A stretch of 8,040 nt of DNA from an uncultured Collinsella sp. (lineage in GTDB: Bacteria > Actinomycetota > Coriobacteriia > Coriobacteriales > Coriobacteriaceae), in assembly GCA_902491415.1 (NCBI GenBank), contig CABUHP010000067.1, positions 1-8,040 on the forward strand. The letters are read 5' to 3'. Positions 1-6,906 of this stretch are shown piece by piece (the first letter of the stretch is position 1; every line of letters begins with the position of its first letter). Made by a program: the position numbers and the translations under genes. The notes beneath the pieces are model-generated. The model was given only the letters and a program-made list of their open reading frames with translations, did not search any database and was not told where the DNA came from.

Positions 1-144
1 GCCAAGGTTGCCGGGGCCGATGCGCTCAACGTCGCGGGTATTGCGTTTAATCTATCCGCCGCCACGCTGGGCAACATCGTGGGCGGCGCGGTTCTGATCG
101 CGCTCGGCTACTGGTTTGTCTACGCCAAGAAGTCCGAGGCGTAA
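1..144 (+). CDS. Formate/nitrite transporter (FNT) family channel, C-terminal fragment
   Basis: Frame 1 is open from the window edge to TAA at 142-144 and gives 47 residues; the 5' part lies outside the window. The fragment contains NLSAATLGNIVGGAVLIAL followed by GYWFVYAKK, which matches the last transmembrane helix and short basic cytoplasmic tail of FNT channels (FocA, NirC, FdhC and the hydrosulfide channel HSC). The family forms pentameric inner-membrane channels for small monovalent anions: formate, nitrite or hydrosulfide. The visible part does not decide the substrate. A strong terminator follows 21 bp after the stop, so it is probably transcribed separately from the oxidoreductase gene downstream. 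The neighbouring molybdenum/selenium genes make formate, or hydrosulfide if the neighbour is a sulfur reductase, the reasonable guesses. Family assignment is fairly sure; substrate is inference. Confidence 0.85.
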   Translation, partial: AKVAGADALNVAGIAFNLSAATLGNIVGGAVLIALGYWFVYAKKSEA

Positions 145-165
145 GGTACCGTCTGTTTGACGTTG

Positions 166-201
166 GCCTCCCGCGGGGCGTTGCCGTGCGGGAGGCTTTT
201 T
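166..201 (+). terminator. Intrinsic terminator after the FNT gene
   Basis: A perfect 9-bp stem, GCCTCCCGC (166-174) with GCGGGAGGC (188-196), encloses a 13-nt loop and is followed by five T residues (197-201). This is a textbook Rho-independent terminator. It separates the FNT transcript from the molybdopterin oxidoreductase gene that starts at 266. Confidence 0.92.
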
Positions 202-265
202 GGGCCTGGGGCTCGTTGCCGGGCTGTTGGCCTGTTGTGTTTGGCTGATGAAAGGGGTAATCGAG

Positions 266-2383
266 ATGGCATCTGCTGTGAAGCGTGACGGTCGCGCCGT
301 GGTGACCACATGCGGGGGATGCTATGCCGATTGCGCCTTTGCGGCACGCGTTGAGGACGGTCGCGTGGTGGCCGAGTTGCCGGTGCCGGGACATCCGTGC
401 GCGGCGCGTGCCCTGTGCGCCCGCGGGCGCCATCGCCTGGCAATGCCGTTTGACGAGCGCGACCGGATTTTGCACCCTATGCGACGCCGCCGGGATGGCT
501 CGGGGTTTGATGCGATTACCTGGGACGAGGCGTTTGCTCAGATTGCCGAGCGTCTTTTGGGAATTGTTGACGAGCGCGGGCCCCGTGCGCTGGGCATGAC
601 ACTTGGTGTGCCCTCGTTCGACCGCTACTGGGCCTATCGCTTTATGCATGCGCTGGGCTCGCCCAACGTGTACGGTGCCGATGGCGCCTGCGAGGTAAGC
701 AGACTTACCGGTTGGGGGCACAGCCTGGGCTATAGCCCCGCCTCCGACCTTGCGCATACCGACTGCATCATGTACCTGGGGCGTTCCATTGTCGATTCGT
801 CGACGATGGGGGCCGTTGACGCGCTCAACGATGCGCGCCGGCGCGGGGCGAAGATCATCGTGGTTGACCCCCGGCGCAGCGGCTCGGCCGCGCTTGCCGA
901 CCGCTGGCTGCGCGTACGTCCTGGATGCGATCTGGCGTTGCTGCTGGGTATCGCACATGTGCTGGTATTCGAGGACCTGTACGATCACGAGTTCGTGGAC
1001 CGCTACGCCACAGGCTTTGACGAGCTGGCGCAGGCGGCCAGTGCTTGGACGCCCGAGTGGGCCGAGTCGATGTGCGACGTGCCGGCGGACGATATCCGAG
1101 CGACTGCGCGTGATTTGGCTGCCGCCGCGCCTGCCGCTGTGGTGGATGCGGGTTTTCATGGTGGCATCGGCATCGCGTATGCCAATAGCACCCAGACCGC
1201 ACGCGCTATCTGCTTGGTCGATGTGCTGCTGGGCTGTATTGGACATGCGGGCGGCGCGCTCAATCCGCCCACACCGCTTTCACTGGGCGACCTCGATCCC
1301 ACTCGCTTTGCGACGCCGCCGGTGCCGCGCGAGCCCAAGCTGGGGTCCGAGCGCTATCCACTGGTCGATCCGGTGCGCGGACTGTGCACGACCATCGGTC
1401 AGTCGATTCTTGCCGGCGATTTGCGTGGGCTCATCGTCTATGCCAGTAACCCCGGTGCGGGCTATGGCTATGCACAGGCTTGGTTGGGTATTTTGCAGCA
1501 GCTCGACTTGCTTGTGACGATTGATATTCGTTGGTCCGAGACGGCGCGTGCTTCTGACTTCGTGCTGCCCGACGTGACGTATCTGGAGGCCGACCGCGGT
1601 GTGGGCACAGTCGTGGGCGTCAACGATTCGCGCGTGTTCTACCGCAACGCCGTGCTGCCCGTGCAGCATGACGGCACACGTCCCGGTCGGGAGATTTTTG
1701 CCGGTCTGGCGCAGGCGTGTGGCGTGGGCGAATATTTCCAGTTTACGTCTGACGATCTGACGGCTGCCCAGGTGGCGCCTTTTGGGATCGATCTGGACGA
1801 GCTCAAGGAGCGCGGCTGGGCCGATACGGGCGTGGCGCTGCCGTCGCGCACGGGTGAGCCGGTGATTCCGCTTGCCGGCGGCAAAATTGCGCTGGCAAGC
1901 GACGTATGGGAACGAGTCGGCATGGGTCGTGTGCCCAACTGGATTGCGCCCATGGTGGAGCCCGGCCCGGGGATGTTTCGCCTCATTAGTGGCAACCGTC
2001 CCTTTGAGTCGCACACCTCGCGCAGGCTTGCGGCCCAAGGTGCCGCCGAGGCTGGATCGGACCTGGATGCCGTGCAGATGAATGCCGATGCTGCTGCGCA
2101 CATGGGCATCGCCGACGGCGAGATCGTCGAGCTCGTGAGCGATTTGGGCCGCGACCGCGTGCGCGTGGAGACGACGCCGTATCTGCATCCGGCGTGCATC
2201 TTCACCTCGGCCGCCCCCGGCGGGCGTTCGTTTGGCGCCGATGCCGGTGGCGCTCAAGCCTTGGGCGTGGGCCCGCTCGACCATACGCCGCTGCGCTGGG
2301 ACCCGTTGACGGGCGCCGCGCTCACTCAGGAAAACGCCGTTCGCGTGGAAAAGATCGCGGCGCGCGAGGATAATAGCGATTGA
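266..2383 (+). CDS. Molybdopterin oxidoreductase (DMSO reductase superfamily) catalytic subunit with N-terminal [4Fe-4S] site
   Basis: The product has 705 residues. The start ATG at 266 is chosen because AAAGGGG (251-257) sits 8 bases upstream; an in-frame TTG at 200 lies inside the terminator T-run and is unlikely. Cys16-x2-Cys19-x3-Cys23-x27-Cys51 is the [4Fe-4S] motif of the superfamily; the residues after Cys51 read ARG where many relatives have xKG. Cys142 in GADGACEVSR lies where the Mo/W ligand (Sec, Cys or Ser) is expected, so this is a Cys enzyme, not a selenoprotein. DPRRSGSA (about 212-219) and the C-terminal ISGNRPFESHTSRR region fit the two MGD-binding portions. The ligand context resembles thiosulfate/polysulfide-reductase (PhsA/PsrA)-like proteins more than formate dehydrogenase, but the substrate cannot be named. 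There is no Tat (RR) signal or membrane segment, so a cytoplasmic location is likely. No electron-transfer subunit gene is adjacent. selA follows after 52 bp and may be co-transcribed. Confidence 0.88.
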   Translation: MASAVKRDGRAVVTTCGGCYADCAFAARVEDGRVVAELPVPGHPCAARALCARGRHRLAMPFDERDRILHPMRRRRDGSGFDAITWDEAFAQIAERLLGIVDERGPRALGMTLGVPSFDRYWAYRFMHALGSPNVYGADGACEVSRLTGWGHSLGYSPASDLAHTDCIMYLGRSIVDSSTMGAVDALNDARRRGAKIIVVDPRRSGSAALADRWLRVRPGCDLALLLGIAHVLVFEDLYDHEFVDRYATGFDELAQAASAWTPEWAESMCDVPADDIRATARDLAAAAPAAVVDAGFHGGIGIAYANSTQTARAICLVDVLLGCIGHAGGALNPPTPLSLGDLDPTRFATPPVPREPKLGSERYPLVDPVRGLCTTIGQSILAGDLRGLIVYASNPGAGYGYAQAWLGILQQLDLLVTIDIRWSETARASDFVLPDVTYLEADRGVGTVVGVNDSRVFYRNAVLPVQHDGTRPGREIFAGLAQACGVGEYFQFTSDDLTAAQVAPFGIDLDELKERGWADTGVALPSRTGEPVIPLAGGKIALASDVWERVGMGRVPNWIAPMVEPGPGMFRLISGNRPFESHTSRRLAAQGAAEAGSDLDAVQMNADAAAHMGIADGEIVELVSDLGRDRVRVETTPYLHPACIFTSAAPGGRSFGADAGGAQALGVGPLDHTPLRWDPLTGAALTQENAVRVEKIAAREDNSD

Positions 2384-2435
2384 TTGAATCAGCTGATGTA
2401 TTCGACTGATCCACGTTTCTTTTGAAAGGCCGCAC

Positions 2436-3893
2436 ATGAGCGATAGCCAGAACATGTCCGATGAGGTACGCGCCCGCCTGCGCGCCATTCCTTCCGTCAA
2501 CGAGCTGCTTGCCGAGTGGCCGGTAGTGAAGGCGGCGGGGGAGACCTGCGACGCGGTGGTGCATGCCGCCGTGACGGCCGAGCTCGACGAGGAGCGCGCA
2601 GCCATTCGCGCCGGTGCCGCCCCGCGCTCTAAGCGCGACCTGGCCTCGGCCATCGAGTGGCGTGCGCACCGCTCCGCGTTGCCGAGCCTGCGCCCTGCCG
2701 TCAACGCTACGGGCGTGGTCATCCATACCAACTTGGGCCGCGCCCCGCTCGCGGAGTCGGCGGCAAAGGCCGTGGCCGAGGTTGCGCGCGGGTACAGCAC
2801 GCTCGAGTACAGTGTGGACACTTGTTCGCGCGGGTCGCGCAAGGAGCACGCCGCGCAGCTGATCCGCTCGCTCACCGGTGCCGAGGACGCGCTCGTGGTC
2901 AACAACAACGCCGCCGCGGTACTGCTGGTGCTGGCGACCCATGCCGCAGGCAAGAAGGTTATCGTCAGCCGCGGCGAGCTTGTCGAGATCGGCGGCAGCT
3001 TCCGCATCCCCGATGTCATGGCGGCTTCGGGCGCCAAACTCGTCGAGGTCGGCGCCACCAACCGCACGCATTTGGACGACTATGAGCGCGCCATCACGCC
3101 CGATACGGCGATGATCCTCAAGGTCCATCCTTCCAACTATCGCATCGAGGGCTTTCACGAGGAGGTGGGCTCTCGGGAGCTTGCCGCTCTGGCCCACAAA
3201 CATGGCCTGCTGTTCTACGAGGACCAGGGGTCGGGCGCGCTGTTGCCCGACGACATCTTGGTGCGCGGCGGCGAAGAAACCACGCCGGCTTCGGTTTCGG
3301 CAGGGCTCGATATCGTGTCGTGCTCGGGTGATAAGCTGCTCGGTGCCGCACAGGCGGGCATCATCATGGGCCGTCGCGATCTGGTCCAGGCCTGCGGGTC
3401 GCATCCGCTTATGCGTGCCCTGCGCCCGGGCAAGCTCGCACTGGCGGCGCTCGAGGCTACACTGCGCATTTACATGGATGGGGCGGATGTGGCCCATCGC
3501 GATATTCCGGTGCTCAGCATGCTTACGCTGCCGCAGGCTCATTTGGAGCGACGTGCCCGCAAGCTGCGCGATCGTATGGTCGCCGGGCTCGACAAGGCCG
3601 GTTGCCCGTGCGCCGTGCAGGTGGAGATCGTCGAGGAATCGTCAACCCCCGGCGGTGGCTCGCTTCCTACCGTCGAGCTACCCACGATGTGCGTTGCCGT
3701 GCGTCTTGTTGACGCACACCTGACGGTCGATGCGCTCAAGCGCTCGCTTGTTCAGGACTTTGACACGCCGGTTGTCACGCGAACCTCGCACGATCGCATT
3801 TTGTTTGACGTGCGCACGCTCGTGGGTGACCGCGATATCGAGACGGCGGCAACGACGCTCGTCGCGTGCGTTAAGAAGGCGATTGCTCGATGA
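2436..3893 (+). CDS. selA: L-seryl-tRNA(Sec) selenium transferase
   Basis: SelA is a cytoplasmic PLP enzyme, a homodecamer in characterised bacteria, that converts Ser-tRNA(Sec) to Sec-tRNA(Sec) using selenophosphate. The 485 residues are close to E. coli SelA (463). The N-terminal helical region (IPSVNELLAEW, about 17-27) resembles the tRNA-binding domain. The core has NATGVVIHTNLGRAPL (about 90-105), the LEYSVDTCSRGSR segment, VVNNNAAAVLL, and GATNRTHLDDYE. EDQGSG contains Asp263, and SCSGDKLLGAAQAG contains Lys300, the expected PLP Schiff-base lysine. Relatives usually read GDKLLGGPQAG, so GAAQ is a mild variant. GAAAGG at 2424-2429, six bases before the ATG, is the ribosome site; a second in-frame ATG at codon 7 lacks a better one. 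The stop overlaps the selB start by four bases, implying translational coupling. selD, which makes the selenium donor, is not in the window. Confidence 0.97.
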   Translation: MSDSQNMSDEVRARLRAIPSVNELLAEWPVVKAAGETCDAVVHAAVTAELDEERAAIRAGAAPRSKRDLASAIEWRAHRSALPSLRPAVNATGVVIHTNLGRAPLAESAAKAVAEVARGYSTLEYSVDTCSRGSRKEHAAQLIRSLTGAEDALVVNNNAAAVLLVLATHAAGKKVIVSRGELVEIGGSFRIPDVMAASGAKLVEVGATNRTHLDDYERAITPDTAMILKVHPSNYRIEGFHEEVGSRELAALAHKHGLLFYEDQGSGALLPDDILVRGGEETTPASVSAGLDIVSCSGDKLLGAAQAGIIMGRRDLVQACGSHPLMRALRPGKLALAALEATLRIYMDGADVAHRDIPVLSMLTLPQAHLERRARKLRDRMVAGLDKAGCPCAVQVEIVEESSTPGGGSLPTVELPTMCVAVRLVDAHLTVDALKRSLVQDFDTPVVTRTSHDRILFDVRTLVGDRDIETAATTLVACVKKAIAR

Positions 3894-5857
3894 GTGAGGT
3901 TCAGGCGTTGGTGGAGTGTCCCGTTATCGTTGGCACGGCGGGTCACGTCGACCACGGCAAGTCGGCACTGATCGAGGCACTGACCGGCAAGAATCCCGAT
4001 CGCCTTGAGGTCGAGCGTCGTCGCGGCATGACGGTGGAGCTTGGCTTTGGCGAGCTGGCGCTGCCGAGTGGCAAGATCATCGGCCTGGTCGACGTGCCGG
4101 GCCATGCACATTACTTGCGCGCCATGGTGCAGGGCGCCACGGGCATCGACGTTGCCGTGCTGGTGGTTTCGGCCGTCGAGGGCGTGATGCCGCAGACCCG
4201 CGAGCACGTGCACGTGCTGGAGATGCTGGGCGTCACGCATATGGTGGTGGCGCTGACGATGTGCGACCTGGCCGATGCCGAGATGACCGAGCTTGCCGAG
4301 CTCGATGTCGATGACTTTTTGTCGGGTACCGTGTTTGCGGGCGCGCCGATTGTCCCCGTGTCGTCTAAGACGGGCGAGGGGATCGACAGGCTGCTTGCGG
4401 TGCTCGACGAGCAGGTAAGTGCCTGCTGGGATGCCTGCCGCGACCGTGCCGAGCGCACCGATGCCGCGCCGCGCCTGCCGATTGACCGCTGCTTTACGAT
4501 TAAGGGCGTCGGCACTGTCGTAACGGGAACGCTGCACGATGCGCCGGTTGCGGTGGGCGACGAGCTGATGGCTTTGCCGTCGCGTACGGTCTGTCGCGTG
4601 CGCGGGATCCAGGTGCATGGCGATACGCCGCGCGCGCTGCCTGGTCAGCGTGTGGCGCTCAACCTAGTTGGTGACGGTGTCGCGGCGCTTGACCGTGGCG
4701 AGATGCTGGGCGTTGCGGACCGCTTTGGCCAGACGTTGCGCTTTATGATGACGTTCACCTACCTCGGCCGCGAGGGCGCCAAGCCGCGCGTGCTCGAGTC
4801 GGGCGCGCGTGTGCATGTGATGGCCGGCACGGCCGAGGTCGTCGGCCGCATCATGCTATTGGAGGGCGAGGCCCCCATGGCGGTGGGCGAGACCCGTACC
4901 GTGCAGGTGCGCCTGGATGATCCGCTGCCGCTGCGTGCCGGAGACCATGCCGTGGTGCTGTCGTATTCGCCCGTTATGCTCATCGGCGGCGGGCGCGTGC
5001 TGCTATCGCGCTGCCGTCGCTCGCGCGAGCTTTCTGCCGGCGAGCGCGCACTGTTTGCGGCGCTTGAGTCCGGCGATACCGCGGGCGGTGTGGGCGCTTG
5101 GCTGGCGCTGCAGATGCTGCCAGTTACGGCGGTTGATGTTGCCGACGCTTTGGATCTTGGTGTCGGCGAGGTCGATGCCGCACTGCGCGGGTTGGTGTCG
5201 CAGGGCTCTGTTCGCAAGCTTGCTGTGGGTGATGCGGACTACTTGGCGGACGCCGTGGTGCTCGACGCTGCGATGGATGCACTGGCGGCGACCCTGTCAG
5301 CCATGCACGCGGCGTCTCCCAAGGAGACGGGCTTTACGCCCGGCGCCGTTGCCCATGCTGCGTGGCCTGCCGCTGACGATACGGTTGCCGCAGCCCTGAT
5401 TTCCGAGGGCTGCGCGCGTGGCGTATGCGCTGCCGAGGGGGCCGAGGTGTTCGATCCGCATTCGGCCGCCGCAGCGGCACGCGTGGTGCGAGAGGCTTGC
5501 GAGCGCATTGTGGCGCTGCTCGATGGGGCCGGCCTCGATGCACCGACGTTGCCCGAAGTGGGCGAGCAGTTGCAGCTCGATCGCGACACCATGACGCGTG
5601 CCCTGCGCGAGCTTTCGCTCAACCGTTCCATCGTGAAGGTCGAACGCGACGTTGCCCTGTCCGCTACCGCCGAGGCCCATGCGCGCGAGCTTGTTGCTGC
5701 CGCCATTGAGGCAGCCGGCGGCGCTGCCACCACGAGCGTGCTGCGCGAGGCGCTGGGTGTGTCGCGCAAACGTGCCATCAGCATCTTGGAGCACCTGGAT
5801 GCCGTGCGCTTTACGGTGCTCGACAAGGACGCCGGCGGCTTGAGGTCCCTGCGCTAG
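3890..5857 (+). CDS. selB: Selenocysteine-specific translation elongation factor
   Basis: SelB is the GTPase that binds Sec-tRNA(Sec) and the SECIS hairpin of selenoprotein mRNA and delivers the tRNA to recoded UGA. The product has 655 residues (E. coli SelB 614). GTPase motifs: G1 GHVDHGKS (18-25), G2 RGMTVE with Thr48, G3 DVPGH (68-72), G5 SSKTGEG (158-164). The G4 position reads TMCD (123-126), so Met124 replaces the usual lysine. The beta-barrel domains carry FTIKGVGTVVTGTL and VRGIQVHG, typical of SelB. From about residue 375 onward lie the winged-helix repeats that bind SECIS RNA, ending with SRKRAISILEHLDAVRFTVLD, the usual SelB C-terminal signature, and a short GGLRSLR tail. The start ATG overlaps the selA stop (ATGA, 3890-3893), so translation is probably coupled. 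Recognition is secure; only the G4 motif is odd. Confidence 0.97.
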   Translation: MSEVQALVECPVIVGTAGHVDHGKSALIEALTGKNPDRLEVERRRGMTVELGFGELALPSGKIIGLVDVPGHAHYLRAMVQGATGIDVAVLVVSAVEGVMPQTREHVHVLEMLGVTHMVVALTMCDLADAEMTELAELDVDDFLSGTVFAGAPIVPVSSKTGEGIDRLLAVLDEQVSACWDACRDRAERTDAAPRLPIDRCFTIKGVGTVVTGTLHDAPVAVGDELMALPSRTVCRVRGIQVHGDTPRALPGQRVALNLVGDGVAALDRGEMLGVADRFGQTLRFMMTFTYLGREGAKPRVLESGARVHVMAGTAEVVGRIMLLEGEAPMAVGETRTVQVRLDDPLPLRAGDHAVVLSYSPVMLIGGGRVLLSRCRRSRELSAGERALFAALESGDTAGGVGAWLALQMLPVTAVDVADALDLGVGEVDAALRGLVSQGSVRKLAVGDADYLADAVVLDAAMDALAATLSAMHAASPKETGFTPGAVAHAAWPAADDTVAAALISEGCARGVCAAEGAEVFDPHSAAAAARVVREACERIVALLDGAGLDAPTLPEVGEQLQLDRDTMTRALRELSLNRSIVKVERDVALSATAEAHARELVAAAIEAAGGAATTSVLREALGVSRKRAISILEHLDAVRFTVLDKDAGGLRSLR

Positions 5858-5882
5858 GCCGGTCACTCGCTCCCGCCTCCTC

Positions 5883-5949
5883 AGTTGCGGTGAAATAGTT
5901 CCTATTTGGAGGCTTTGGCAGCAAATACAGGAACTATTCCACCGCAACT
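5883..5949. repeat. Long near-perfect inverted repeat between selB and selC
   Basis: Two 21-nt arms (5883-5903 and 5929-5949) are reverse complements except for one A/C mismatch (5893/5939). Pairing resumes with ATTT (5904-5907) and AAAT (5923-5926) after a two-base AC bulge. The arms begin AGTTGCGG and end CCGCAACT. The first arm starts 25 bp after the selB stop, and a T/C-rich stretch (5949-5965) ending in five T residues follows the second. It could act as a selB terminator or RNA-stability hairpin, or be one copy of a dispersed palindromic element (REP/MITE-like). It holds no ORF. The palindrome is seen directly; its function and copy number are not known from this window. Confidence 0.85.
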
Positions 5950-5963
5950 TCTTGTTCGTCTTT

Positions 5964-5994
5964 TTGGGATGGAGCCGTTTCGGTTTGGTAAAAT
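5964..5994 (+). promoter_or_regulatory. Probable selC promoter
   Basis: TAAAAT at 5989-5994 matches the -10 consensus at five of six positions and ends 12 bases before the mature tRNA 5' end. A weaker -35-like TTGGGA at 5964-5969 (four of six) sits 19 bases upstream, slightly beyond the ideal spacing. The box falls in an AT-rich patch directly after the palindrome, consistent with selC having its own promoter rather than relying on read-through from selB. Confidence 0.5.
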
Positions 5995-6006
5995 ACCGCC
6001 GCACTT

Positions 6007-6103
6007 GGGAACGGATGGGCTCCGGTGGGCTCCGCGGTCCTCAAAACCGTTGCGAGGCGTGCAAAACGTCTTGGATGTGTTCGATTCACATACGTTCCCG
6101 CCA
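6007..6103 (+). tRNA. selC: Selenocysteine tRNA, tRNA-Sec(TCA)
   Basis: The 97-nt gene folds as a bacterial tRNA(Sec). The acceptor is GGGAACGG (6007-6014) against ACGTTCCC (6092-6099), with discriminator G6100 and an encoded CCA (6101-6103). The D arm has a six-pair stem (6017-6022 with 6027-6032, two G-U pairs) closing a four-base loop CGGT, a tRNA(Sec) hallmark. The anticodon stem is GCGGT/ACCGT with loop CCTCAAA, and the anticodon TCA at 6041-6043 reads UGA. The long variable arm has a seven-pair stem GAGGCGT/ACGTCTT around GCAAA. The T arm is ATGTG-TTCGATT-CACAT. The total is an 8+5 helix as in E. coli. Oddities: position 33 is C rather than U, and the eighth acceptor pair is G6014/A6092. 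Its location just downstream of selAB supports the call strongly. Confidence 0.96.
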
Positions 6104-6140
6104 TACGCTACCAGCGCTTTTGTGCTCGCGGTCTTGCTGC

Positions 6141-6167
6141 GTGCCGCAAAGGCGCTGTTTTGTTTTT
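6141..6167 (+). terminator. Possible intrinsic terminator after selC
   Basis: GTGCC (6141-6145) pairs with GGCGC (6151-6155), with one G-U pair, around the loop GCAAA. It is followed by TGTTTTGTTTTT (6156-6167). The stem is short but the T-rich tract is good. It lies 38 bases after the tRNA CCA end and 92 bases before the mobA start. A still weaker four-pair hairpin CGCT-ACC-AGCG with a CTTTT tail sits right after the tRNA at 6106-6121. Confidence 0.5.
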
Positions 6168-6258
6168 GCGTGGGTTTGCCGTGCCGCCCGCTTTATCGGC
6201 GACGGTATCTGGCTTCGTGTGTCGGGTTTCGAGCATGCCGATGGAGGTGTTTTGCCGT

Positions 6259-6891
6259 ATGACTACCGTAAGACGGGCCGATCTTTCTTGCGTCGTCCAA
6301 GCGGGCGGGCTGTCCTCACGCATGGGCCGCGATAAGGCGCGCATGACGTTTTGCGGCGAACCGCTCATCGAGCGCGTGCTGGGCCGGCTGGCGCCAGTTG
6401 CCGGCGAGTTGGTCGTGACGACTTCGCGTCCCAGCGAGCTGGCCTACCTTGAGGAGCGCGCGTTTGGCGGCCTGGTGCCGCGTGTGGTGGCCGACCTTGA
6501 AGGGTCGGCGGGCGCCATGCGCGGCATCGCGAGTTCGTTGGCTGCGGCTCGGCTTCCTCTCGCGGCTATCGTCGCCTGTGATATGCCGTTTGTCTCGCCG
6601 GAACTTATCGGCGCGCTTGCCGATCGTGTTGAGGCCGAGGCGCTCGACGTGTGCGTGCCGTGCGAGGAGCGGGGGATTGAGCCGCTTTGCGCCGTCTGGC
6701 GCCGTGACGCGTGTGCGCCGGTTGCCCAAGAGCTGCTCGCCTGCGACCGCCAGCGCATTCGCTGCCTGATCAATCGCGTTCAGGCTAGTTATATGGATGA
6801 ACCGCAGATCGTTAAGGCCGCGGGCTCGACGCTCTGCTTCGAAAACGTCAATACGCCCGAGGAGTTTGCGGCGGCCGAGTTACTCGCCTAG
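6259..6891 (+). CDS. mobA: Molybdenum cofactor guanylyltransferase
   Basis: MobA transfers GMP from GTP to Mo-molybdopterin to make the MGD cofactor used by DMSO-reductase-family enzymes such as formate dehydrogenases and the oxidoreductase at 266-2383. The product has 210 residues. The N-terminal nucleotide-binding loop is QAGGLSSRMGRDKA (14-27, with Lys26). The metal-binding ACDMPF motif contains Asp108, and the C-terminus has ENVNTPEEF, the usual MobA ending. The GG-type loop argues for MobA over the cytidylyltransferase MocA, which usually reads AAG. The start at 6259 is chosen for GGAGGTG at 6243-6249 with a 9-base gap. The frame stays open further upstream to 6025, but that extension would run through selC, and in-frame ATGs at 6235 and 6241 lack a ribosome site. 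The next gene starts 15 bp after the stop and is probably co-transcribed. Confidence 0.92.
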   Translation: MTTVRRADLSCVVQAGGLSSRMGRDKARMTFCGEPLIERVLGRLAPVAGELVVTTSRPSELAYLEERAFGGLVPRVVADLEGSAGAMRGIASSLAAARLPLAAIVACDMPFVSPELIGALADRVEAEALDVCVPCEERGIEPLCAVWRRDACAPVAQELLACDRQRIRCLINRVQASYMDEPQIVKAAGSTLCFENVNTPEEFAAAELLA

Positions 6892-6906
6892 ACGATTGGA
6901 GTTGCC

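Noticed and set aside
200..265. TTG at 200 as the start of the molybdopterin oxidoreductase
   Set aside because: It lies in the T-run of the terminator, has no usable ribosome site, and would add a hydrophobic stretch lacking a Tat motif; ATG 266 has AAAGGGG at good spacing.
47..1246. 399-codon open frame on the minus strand
   Set aside because: It runs antisense through the FNT fragment, the terminator and the oxidoreductase; composition is typical of a GC-rich shadow frame.
2381..2425. TGA at 2381-2383 as a possible Sec codon with read-through
   Set aside because: The frame ends again after 14 codons with no conserved sequence, and the protein is already full length at this TGA.
1280..3067. 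595-codon open frame on the minus strand
   Set aside because: It is antisense to the oxidoreductase and selA, both with clear motifs. Long antisense frames are expected in GC-rich genes, and its translation has no recognisable domain.
5883..5949. Palindrome as a SECIS element
   Set aside because: Bacterial SECIS hairpins lie immediately after an in-frame UGA inside the coding region; this one is intergenic.
6025..6258. Upstream extension of the mobA frame to an ATG at 6025
   Set aside because: It would translate most of the tRNA-Sec gene and has no ribosome site; GGAGGTG at 6243-6249 points to the start at 6259, and MobA homology begins just after it.
5906..6262. 118-codon and 127-codon plus-strand frames between selB and mobA
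   Set aside because: They cover the palindrome and the tRNA gene and show no protein-like conservation or ribosome sites.
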